Part shown: positions 56,506 through 64,000 of the stretch, in pieces | Layout: every line of letters starts with the position of its first letter | Numbering within the stretch: position 1 is the stretch's first letter | DNA from: Henningerozyma blattae CBS 6284 | Taxonomy: Eukaryota; Ascomycota; Saccharomycetes; Saccharomycetales; Saccharomycetaceae | Length of the DNA stretch: 64,000 nucleotides | NCBI RefSeq assembly: GCF_000315915.1 | Contig: NC_020193.1 | Span: 186,001 to 250,000 of the forward strand | Reading direction: 5' to 3' | Position numbers and translations under genes: made by a program | The notes under the pieces: generated by a model | The model's input: the letters and a program-made list of their open reading frames with translations, nothing else | Database searches by the model: none | What the model was told of the DNA's origin: nothing

Positions 56506-58068
56506 ATGAGCACTCAACAAGAATTAATCAACCATTTAAAGGAAACCCTATCCAAAATTGAATTATCTCAAAACATTGAAAAGGTCAATTCTTCTCCAAA
56601 GAACGGTCACACTGCGTTTGCTCCAAAGGATTTCAAGCATTCCCCTTGCAAGATGCCATTGGATGAATTATTGGAATGTGGTACTGAATTAATTGATTTC
56701 CAATATGCAAACCCAACTACTTACCATGCTATTAAAGGTTTATCTGATATGTTAGTTGAATCTGGGTTCAAATATATCGACGAAAAAGATGATTGGTCCA
56801 GTTTGGCTGATAATCCAGGTTATTATTATACCACCAGAAACGGAACCAGTTTATCAGCATTCATTATTGGTCCAGATTGGAAACCAGAATTTGGTGTTGG
56901 TGTTGTTGCATCTCATATTGACTCTTTAACCGCCAAATTAAAGCCATCCTCTCTTAAGGAAAAAGTAGAAGGGTTTGATTTGTTAGGTGTTGCACCATAC
57001 GGAGGTACTTTGAATGAATTGTGGTTTGATAGAGATTTAGGTATAGGTGGTCGTGTTCTTGTCACAGAATCTGGTTCCGACAAAGTTAAATCTGTTTTAA
57101 TTGATTCTACTCCTCATCCAATTGCTAGAATCCCAAGTCTTGCTCCACATTTCGGTAGCCCTGCTGTGGGTCCATTTGATAAAGAAGACCAAGCAGTTCC
57201 TATTGTTGGCTACGTTTCCCCTGAAGAAGCTGCCAATGCACCAGAAGTGACTGATGAAGAAAAGAAATCACCATTATATGGTAAGCACTGTATCAATTTG
57301 TTGAGATGGGTTGCCAAACAAGCAGGTGTTAAAGTTTCTGAATTAGTTCAAATGGATTTGGAATTATTTGATGTCCAAAAGGGCACTTTTGGTGGTATCA
57401 AGAATGATTTCCTATTTATCCCAAGATTAGATGATCGTTTATGTAGTTTTGCAGCTATTGGTGCTTTGCATAAATTCGCCACTTTACAAAAACCAAACCC
57501 TGAAGATTTCACCATGGTTTGTTTATTTGATAACGAAGAAGTCGGATCTTTGACTAGACAAGGTGCTCAAGGTGGGTTATTGAGCGCCGTGGTTTCACGT
57601 GTTGCCAAGGCAATGGCTGGTAGTGATGCTATTGATTTACACCGTATCTTTGCCAATTCCATCATCTTATCCGCAGACGTCAATCACATGTTCAACCCTA
57701 ACTTCAAGAATGTTTATATGTCCAACCATTCACCAAAACCAAATGTGGGTATTACTTTATCCCTTGATCCAAATGCTCACATGGCCACTGATGTCGTGGG
57801 TACTGCCTTTGTAGAAAGACTAGCGGCTGTTAATGACGATAAAGTACAATACTTCCAAATCAAGAACAATTCTAGATCCGGTGGCACTGTGGGCCCATTC
57901 TTGGCATCTCAAACCGGTGCTAGAACCGTGGATTTGGGTATTGCTCAATTATCGATGCATAGTATCAGAGCTACTACTGGTTCGCAAGATGTAGGTCTTG
58001 GTGCACATTTCTTCTGTGGGTTCTACATGAACTGGAGAAGAATCTATAATGAATTTAATGGCTTGTAG
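56506..58068 (+). CDS. APE1: Vacuolar aminopeptidase I (Ape1/Lap4, M18 family)
   Basis: Ape1 is a zinc metallo-aminopeptidase delivered to the vacuole as a cargo of the Cvt/autophagy route. The 520-residue protein (514 in S. cerevisiae) starts with a short amphipathic propeptide helix (L-I-N-H-L-K-E-T-L-S-K-I), the part that drives assembly and Atg19 recognition. M18 metal-site motifs are visible: S-H-I-D with H137 and D139, D-N-E-E-V-G-S at 342-348, and A-D-V-N-H plus the late S-M-H-S-I-R. The block N-N-S-R-S-G-G-T-V-G-P is typical of the family. Ape4 is the close alternative, but propeptide, sequence and the HSL1 neighbour favour Ape1. Confidence 0.94.
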   Translation: MSTQQELINHLKETLSKIELSQNIEKVNSSPKNGHTAFAPKDFKHSPCKMPLDELLECGTELIDFQYANPTTYHAIKGLSDMLVESGFKYIDEKDDWSSLADNPGYYYTTRNGTSLSAFIIGPDWKPEFGVGVVASHIDSLTAKLKPSSLKEKVEGFDLLGVAPYGGTLNELWFDRDLGIGGRVLVTESGSDKVKSVLIDSTPHPIARIPSLAPHFGSPAVGPFDKEDQAVPIVGYVSPEEAANAPEVTDEEKKSPLYGKHCINLLRWVAKQAGVKVSELVQMDLELFDVQKGTFGGIKNDFLFIPRLDDRLCSFAAIGALHKFATLQKPNPEDFTMVCLFDNEEVGSLTRQGAQGGLLSAVVSRVAKAMAGSDAIDLHRIFANSIILSADVNHMFNPNFKNVYMSNHSPKPNVGITLSLDPNAHMATDVVGTAFVERLAAVNDDKVQYFQIKNNSRSGGTVGPFLASQTGARTVDLGIAQLSMHSIRATTGSQDVGLGAHFFCGFYMNWRRIYNEFNGL

Positions 58069-59110
58069 TTAGACCAATATCTATCTATCTATATATATAT
58101 ATATATATATATATTTGGATATACAAATGAGTGATGTGTATTAAAATATATAGGAACCTAGTCTGCTAATTTATTTCCCATTATGTTTTATCATGTGAAA
58201 TAATATAAGGCACGAGTTATTTTCCGCCCAAAGTAGAGTTTTAATGTTGTTATTTTTTCCCTAGCATTATTCAAGTCTCCGAAGGAAAATACAAAAATGG
58301 TAAGAAAGCAACAGGTAAAACAATGAAGCGGATTCTATCGCTTTGTATTTGCTACGAGAATATACTAGCAGAAAAAAACCCCCACTTAAAAACAATCACT
58401 CACTATAATCTTATACAACTACAAATATCATTACAAGTTTGCACACTCAAATCCATTAAAAGGTATTTCTCTCTTAAAAGTAGTATTAACCCTGGTATCT
58501 TTTGAAGTCTATATTGAGAATTATCAGGAGAAACAATACAAGTGTATATATTGTCTCTATATCCTCTCTATATCCTCTCTATACATTTATCCACATATCA
58601 TTATGCCAAGCCTGTATACGTCATCCTTGCCACATTCTGGACTGAGCCGACGCAGAATCGAACCGCCGACACCCCCTGCAGTCGGCCCGTGGCGCTGTTT
58701 ACCCCATGTCCGGAACAGGAAACACCCCTGGACGCGTGTTGTTCTTTTGCCTTTTAGGGCAATAGCACTCTACCGGCTCGAACACAGAAAATCACGTAGC
58801 ACTTTGTATACCCGTATCCGGATAGGCACCTACTATAGGCAAGCATGTATCCCAATCGGGCAAGCTAAGCTTGCAGAATGGCACACGGCATCTGCGCAGT
58901 CCTCTTAGATGGGCCAGCATCTTGGCCCATTATGGTAGAACAACCAGCAGAAACAGACGCGGAAACTAGTGGCAGGATGGTCAAGACAGGACTCACCCTG
59001 ACCCCCAGGGAATATTACTGTATGTTTTAGGATATTTTATATATATGCTATAGTATAAACTACTTCAATCATATATAAGCTATTTATCTATCAATTTATC
59101 TATCTATCTA

Positions 59111-59141
<31 letters not shown>

Positions 59142-59438
59142 AAATTTATATCAATATATATAACCTCCGCACCAGCCACTGGCTTTTTTTTCATTTAATA
59201 TTCGAGACAGATTTGCATACGGATTTACAATTGAAAATCCTCGTTCAGCCTGTGTTTTTTTTTTCTTTTTTTATTTTCATTATTCTATACTTTCATTATT
59301 TCGTGAACTAGAAACAATAGTAGTTCTCGATAGATACCAAAATCAACTCTGCAGCTTCGATATCCTATATAGTATAATAGACTGCAACGTATAATCCACC
59401 ACTAACGACAGTTACAAAGACACCCAACCCTTCTAAGA
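58069..59438. other. APE1 to SEG-like intergenic region with a GC-rich, dyad-rich patch
   Basis: 1.37 kb. (TA)n runs at about 58091-58112 and 59107-59130 flank a GC-rich patch at 58,600-59,000 that is dense in inverted repeats and contains a B-box-like sequence on the minus strand near 58,660. By ancestral order GFA1 would be here, but no trace of it is visible. Confidence 0.55.
58643..58779 (-). other. tRNA-like stem and B-box-like sequence in a GC-rich patch
   Basis: On the minus strand GAGCCGG (from 58779) can pair with TCGGCTC (58650-58644) as a seven-base acceptor-like stem. A B-box-like GGTTCGATTC lies just before the 3' arm. The D-arm and anticodon arm cannot be found and the span (137 nt) is long, so this is not annotated as a tRNA. 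Confidence 0.25.
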
Positions 59439-62400
59439 ATGAGAGCTGGAGGAAGAATCGTTACTCCTCCACAAGAAGAGTTCCTCACAGATCAACCGCT
59501 GTCTACTACAGCCGTCCAAGCCGCTAATCTAATGTTATACGGTAATAATAATACTACTCAGACCGCTCCTGTTAAGAAAGTGGTTAGAAGAAGGAAAAGA
59601 AAGGTGGGCAGTAATAATAATGGTAACCCTCAATATAATATCATAAGCGAAAACGATATGATGTATGAGGATTGGACTAACCCTTCTTCGTATGACGAAG
59701 AGATTATTAACCCTAGCCCTAGCCCTAATGGTAATCAAATGGTCAGGTATTTGCCCTCTGACGGTAATAACAAACCAATCGTGGTAAGAAGAAGAAGGAA
59801 ATTGCAGCAACCTCAGCCGGTTTATGAAGATGAATACGGGTATCCATTAGATCAATCTTTTTCCAACCATAGTAATAGTCCTTACATCGATTCGATGGAA
59901 AGCAACAGTAACAGCTATAACAATGATTTCTCGCCAATGGTGGTTCAAACCACTACTGTCACAAAATACGTGCCTTCCAAGAATGGGTTGAAACCTGTGA
60001 AAGTCACTATTCAACAACGTCCTGTTAAGAAAATTATCAGAGCACCAAACGGTGTTATTCCCAGTGGCAATAGATCGTTTTCCTACGTAAACGGCAATGG
60101 CAACATGAGACGTATGAGAAATGCATACATGCCACCTCACCCTCATCCTGTCACAAGATTCATTAGTGATAGCAATATGAGATACCAAAATATGGTACCT
60201 CAATTCTCTTACCCTTACCCTTCTCCTCCTTCAGGGGCCATCATGCCTCCTTCAAGATCTATCTCTTTACTTCATCAACCTTATTACGATAATCAATATG
60301 TAGATCAAGAATTCCCCCCACAATTCCAACAAAACCTTATTCCAATCTCAAGTAGTAACGGTTCAGCTAATGAACAATTGGTTTATGAAGATGGTAGTGT
60401 TCCAATTTATGAAGATACTCAATATTCATATCCTACTCCACCTCACCAAGCTTACTTCCAAGATTTTAATGATAATACTCATATTCCAACAGACAATAAT
60501 AATACTAATGCACAATATTATGACGAATCAATGGATTCCTACGAGTTCGAACACACGCCAGACATGACCACCGATGAACAACAACGATTATTACAACAAC
60601 GCCATTACGAACAACAACAAACTACTAATATTCCATCAAACCAAGATAGAGATAAAATCTTAAAGAGAAAGCCAACCATCGAAACTTTACCAAGCGATTT
60701 CCCAATGGAATATAACTCTTACGCAGATGATGTCATTATCGATGATTCTTTCCCTTCACCTCAAAGAGATTATTTAACTGATACAAATATGTTAGAAAAT
60801 GATTACCAATTGGAAGAACAACAATTGGTTCAATTACAACAAATGTCAAGGCAAAACTCTTCAAGAAACTTAAATTTAGCATCTTCCCAAAATCCTTCTT
60901 CGTATAAAAATTACATGAATAAAAATTCTCTGTTGTCTTCTCCTCCTCCTACAGGTAATTCCCCAAGAAATTCCAATATGATTAGACAAAGGTTTAATAA
61001 TAAATCAAATTTATCCAAAAGGGAGTATTTGAAAAAACAGCAGATTGTCAAGAAGAATAAAAAGAAGCCAACAATCATCTCTAAACGTAACCACCATCAC
61101 AATCGTCATTCGAAATATGAAACTTTGTCAGAAGCTTCTGAATCACCTTCTGAATTGGAAAGCGAATCTGCATCTGATGAAGCATCAGGCTCCGATTCAG
61201 AAATGTCCTACGAGTCTGATTATGTCTCTTCCCAATCAGATGATGACGGTTCCGGAAGTGAAACTGAATCTGAAACTGAAGTGGAATCGATTCATAACAA
61301 ACATCGTCATCGTCGTCATCCTCATCATCAACATGGTCGTACTTTAAAAAAATCAGCTCGTAACTCGTCATCCAATTCGAGAAACAATTTGTTGAAGAAA
61401 AAATCTTCCAAGTCCACTGTTCAATCGAAAAGATTAAATAGTCCTCATCATCAATCTTATTCTAGAAGAAGAAGATCACAACTTCCAACTAAGCATCGTA
61501 AAAATCGTTCATCGGCCTATTATGATTCAGAGGTTACTAGTGAAGATGATGATCAAATATCTATTTCAGGCTCTGAAACCAGAAGTGAAACTGAGTCATA
61601 TACTCAATCTGGATCTCAATCTGAGTCTGAACTTGGCTCCGAACCATCTCAAGATGATGAAGACGAATATATTACCAAAGTCTTGAAAAAAGTAAACGAA
61701 AGAAAATTGAAACAAAAACAGGATAATAAACATGCACGTCTATCTAATGCGAATGTTACCCCTGACTTACCTTATAACGTCTTAAACACAAAGCCAAAAT
61801 CAAAAGTAAAGAAAAATTCCAAATCAGATTTATCTCGTAGCAAGAGTAATGGTGACAAGAAAACTTCAATAAGAACTTTGGATCCAACTTTTGGTACAAT
61901 AGTAGAAAATCCAAGACTAAACTCAAATTCTACCTCAAATTCAAGTTTAATGAAAAGAAAGTCTACTTCGAATTTGCAAACTAAAAAATCTATCAATTCA
62001 ATGAGACAAGCTTCGAACCAAAACTTAATTCCAAAGATGAAGAGTACTACTTCTTTGAAAAAGACAAAATCTTCAACATTTACCAATAACTATGTTACCG
62101 ATTATGAAAATGATGATGAACAAATAAGCAAGCCTGCCAGCTTACAAAAATTAAGGCAATTCAAAAGTGTTGCTAGACAACAAAAGACTCCAAGACCTCA
62201 ACAACGTAGAAAGAAAGTTCAACCTGTTCCTGTTTTGAAACAACAGTCATATAACGTTAAATCAACTTATGAACCTTCATCAATTGAAGATTCACCTTTA
62301 TCAAAGAAAAAATCAATGGTGAAAAATACTCCAGCATCAGTTAAAAATTACAAGCCAAAACAAACAAAGAGGGAACCTGTACAAGCTTATCCAAATGAAC

Positions 62401-64000
62401 AAATTTATAACGTTGGCACTATTGAGAAATTTATCTACAACACAAAGGGTGTCCTTGCTGACAATGTTAATTCAGAAATTAAAAATGACACCACTTTCAC
62501 TACAATGGAGGAAATAGAAACTACCCCAACTCCAGAACCTGATTTTAGTCAGGATATTACTGTCAATTTAATGCATGAGAATGGTATTTATGAAGATGAT
62601 ACAAATACATATCCTATTATGGCTTATGAAGATAATACCAAATCTGTATCGAAGATGAGGAAGAATTACAAATCTAATAAATCTAGCCGTCAAAGTAGTG
62701 TTAAATCTTCTAAAAACATTGTTCCACAACCAAGCTTAGAATTGTATGATAAAGATGCCATAGATGATGAAGTTTTAGAAACACAGAGTCATACTTCTCA
62801 ATCTACTTTTGCTAAAAAATTACAAAACGCTCATTATTTCTCATCTGATAATGAGAATACTGAAATTTTCCAAGAAGATTTAGAAGATAACGAAAACGTC
62901 GAAGAAAATGCAACAAATTCAGATTTTAGTGGATATGTTTTTGAAAAGGAAAATAATGATCAACTGTACGGTGAAGAAGATGATGATCGTATCTCTGAAG
63001 AAGAACAAGAAGATGATAGTGTACAGGTCAAATCTTATCCTGATAAGCCAATCCAAAATAAGACTGAACAAGTTGGTATAGAAGAAGAAGAGCAAGAAGA
63101 GCAAGAAGAAGAATTTTTAGAAGAATCAGAAAATATTGAATTGTATGAAGCTGATCAAGTAAAGTATGCTAGTGACAATGTAAGTGCAAATGAAGTTGAG
63201 ATTTTGCCTGAAGAAATCGAACTTTCAGATAATCAATCCACTTCTTCACAGGACACCTATGAATCCAACTCAGAACAAGATGAAGAGGCTGAAGAGGAAG
63301 ATAACTTACTTGAACCTTATGAAGATGAGGAGCTAGCGAATCAAGATGAAAATGACTTAATTATTGGTAATGAAGGTGAACTCGGTCAAGAGGAAGAAGA
63401 GGAGGGTGTTGATGAAGAATATTCAGAACAAGTAAGTGAGCATGATACACTAAATAGGCAAGACCATATAAATTCACCTGAGGATGAATATGAAAGTAAA
63501 TCAATTAATTACGAATCCCAACATTCTAAAAAAGATGAATTTGACACTGAGGATGAAATTGAATTGTCTGAAGCAGCTTCTAAAAATACTACTAATGAAT
63601 CTATGGAAGATGAGCTAATGCAAGGGAATATCATGGAACCTGAACAGTTGCATACAATGGAAAAAATTGAAAGGTTAGTCCTCTCGGATGACAACTTTGA
63701 TATAGAAAATACTAACCATCTAGCTAACTTTGTTACCAGAGAAGATTCTAAATCAGCTCCAAATGATAGTACTGACGAATTATTTTCTCCAAAGCTAATT
63801 AGCACACCGGAAACACCTGCTACTACCATTGAGAATTTTCATAATGAAAGTAACAGTAAGAAATTAGGCAAGGAGGTACCAACAAATATGCACAATTCGA
63901 ATCCCACTACTTATGTTCGAAAGCACTCTAGGGCACCTTCGCATCGTAGAGTATCCAGTAAAAAAATTAGCGGGGAAACTATTGTTAGTATGAATTCAAA
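59439..64000 (+). CDS. Giant low-complexity acidic ORF, possibly Seg1/Seg2-like eisosome protein (3' end outside window)
   Basis: The frame is open from ATG at 59439 to the window edge (more than 1520 codons), and codons at the end still read S-K-K-I-S-G-E-T-I-V-S. No transmembrane helix or catalytic domain is seen. The order is: N-terminus with T-T-A-V-Q-A-A-N-L-M-L-Y-G; basic patches such as V-V-R-R-R-K-R-K and V-K-K-I-I-R-A-P-N-G; a Tyr/Pro/Gln/Asn-rich region; a His/Arg and Ser/Glu-rich segment near residues 550-640; Ser/Lys-rich repeats; then a very Glu/Asp-rich stretch from about residue 1150. Position after ADH3, HSL1 and APE1 matches SEG1 (YMR086W) and SEG2 (YKL105C), which organise eisosomes at the plasma membrane. 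The name rests on synteny and composition. It would be longer than either S. cerevisiae protein (about 960 and 1132). Confidence 0.8.
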   Translation, partial: MRAGGRIVTPPQEEFLTDQPLSTTAVQAANLMLYGNNNTTQTAPVKKVVRRRKRKVGSNNNGNPQYNIISENDMMYEDWTNPSSYDEEIINPSPSPNGNQMVRYLPSDGNNKPIVVRRRRKLQQPQPVYEDEYGYPLDQSFSNHSNSPYIDSMESNSNSYNNDFSPMVVQTTTVTKYVPSKNGLKPVKVTIQQRPVKKIIRAPNGVIPSGNRSFSYVNGNGNMRRMRNAYMPPHPHPVTRFISDSNMRYQNMVPQFSYPYPSPPSGAIMPPSRSISLLHQPYYDNQYVDQEFPPQFQQNLIPISSSNGSANEQLVYEDGSVPIYEDTQYSYPTPPHQAYFQDFNDNTHIPTDNNNTNAQYYDESMDSYEFEHTPDMTTDEQQRLLQQRHYEQQQTTNIPSNQDRDKILKRKPTIETLPSDFPMEYNSYADDVIIDDSFPSPQRDYLTDTNMLENDYQLEEQQLVQLQQMSRQNSSRNLNLASSQNPSSYKNYMNKNSLLSSPPPTGNSPRNSNMIRQRFNNKSNLSKREYLKKQQIVKKNKKKPTIISKRNHHHNRHSKYETLSEASESPSELESESASDEASGSDSEMSYESDYVSSQSDDDGSGSETESETEVESIHNKHRHRRHPHHQHGRTLKKSARNSSSNSRNNLLKKKSSKSTVQSKRLNSPHHQSYSRRRRSQLPTKHRKNRSSAYYDSEVTSEDDDQISISGSETRSETESYTQSGSQSESELGSEPSQDDEDEYITKVLKKVNERKLKQKQDNKHARLSNANVTPDLPYNVLNTKPKSKVKKNSKSDLSRSKSNGDKKTSIRTLDPTFGTIVENPRLNSNSTSNSSLMKRKSTSNLQTKKSINSMRQASNQNLIPKMKSTTSLKKTKSSTFTNNYVTDYENDDEQISKPASLQKLRQFKSVARQQKTPRPQQRRKKVQPVPVLKQQSYNVKSTYEPSSIEDSPLSKKKSMVKNTPASVKNYKPKQTKREPVQAYPNEQIYNVGTIEKFIYNTKGVLADNVNSEIKNDTTFTTMEEIETTPTPEPDFSQDITVNLMHENGIYEDDTNTYPIMAYEDNTKSVSKMRKNYKSNKSSRQSSVKSSKNIVPQPSLELYDKDAIDDEVLETQSHTSQSTFAKKLQNAHYFSSDNENTEIFQEDLEDNENVEENATNSDFSGYVFEKENNDQLYGEEDDDRISEEEQEDDSVQVKSYPDKPIQNKTEQVGIEEEEQEEQEEEFLEESENIELYEADQVKYASDNVSANEVEILPEEIELSDNQSTSSQDTYESNSEQDEEAEEEDNLLEPYEDEELANQDENDLIIGNEGELGQEEEEEGVDEEYSEQVSEHDTLNRQDHINSPEDEYESKSINYESQHSKKDEFDTEDEIELSEAASKNTTNESMEDELMQGNIMEPEQLHTMEKIERLVLSDDNFDIENTNHLANFVTREDSKSAPNDSTDELFSPKLISTPETPATTIENFHNESNSKKLGKEVPTNMHNSNPTTYVRKHSRAPSHRRVSSKKISGETIVSMNS

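Noticed and set aside
58643..58779. A real intron-containing tRNA gene on the minus strand
   Set aside because: Acceptor arms pair and a B-box-like sequence is present, but no A-box, D-arm or anticodon arm can be built and the T-stem is mismatched.

Overview
The window is a 64-kb stretch of a yeast nuclear chromosome from the Saccharomycetaceae. The evidence is the gene set (APL4, YOP1, ATH1, ATP1, GLO3, ROX3, RPL32, SCS22, MAP2, SHO1, BOI1, AQY1, VPS20, CTF18, MBR1/ISF1, CWP2, UTP11, ADH3, HSL1, APE1), short introns with GTATGT and TACTAAC signals, AT-rich intergenic DNA, and Asn/Ser-rich proteins longer than their Saccharomyces cerevisiae counterparts. Names and S. cerevisiae locus numbers are from memory of the families; no database search was run. 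No transposon, intact tRNA, rRNA, CRISPR array or convincing centromere was found.

The layout falls into conserved-synteny blocks. (1) 1-11.6 kb: APL4, YOP1, ATH1, as on S. cerevisiae chromosome XVI (YPR029-YPR026). A decayed full-length GFA1-like pseudogene sits between YOP1 and ATH1, next to 2.4 kb of unexplained AT-rich DNA. (2) 12.8-36.9 kb: ATP1, GLO3, ROX3, RPL32, SCS22, MAP2, SHO1, one unrecognised gene, a YBL086C-like gene and BOI1. This interleaves genes found on chromosomes II and V of S. cerevisiae. (3) 38.5-39.5 kb: an isolated aquaporin. (4) 39.9-64 kb: VPS20, CTF18, MBR1/ISF1, CWP2, UTP11, ADH3, HSL1, APE1 and a giant SEG-like ORF running off the end. This interleaves genes from chromosomes XI and XIII. 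Genes are taken from both sister tracks, yet many expected neighbours are missing (for example SEC14, GFA1, TEL1, RPL23). That pattern suggests a post-whole-genome-duplication yeast that sorted its duplicates independently of S. cerevisiae (Kazachstania, Naumovozyma, Tetrapisispora or Vanderwaltozyma-like). The genus cannot be settled from the sequence alone.

The genes are mostly housekeeping and do not form a pathway. They cover trafficking (APL4, GLO3, VPS20, YOP1, SCS22, APE1), mitochondrial energy metabolism (ATP1, ADH3, MBR1), osmotic, polarity and cell-cycle control (SHO1, BOI1, HSL1, AQY1), transcription, translation and replication (ROX3, RPL32, UTP11, MAP2, CTF18), vacuolar trehalose use (ATH1) and the cell wall (CWP2).

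The less ordinary features are: the GFA1 pseudogene with its catalytic cysteine replaced; a strongly GC-rich island around MBR1-CWP2; GC-rich, dyad-rich patches in several long promoters, two of which carry isolated B-box-like sequences; a perfect hairpin in the very short MBR1-CTF18 gap; and well-placed candidate regulatory clusters (G1/S sites upstream of HSL1, Rap1 sites upstream of RPL32, a triple CACGTG cluster upstream of ADH3). I did not find a clearly new multi-gene system.
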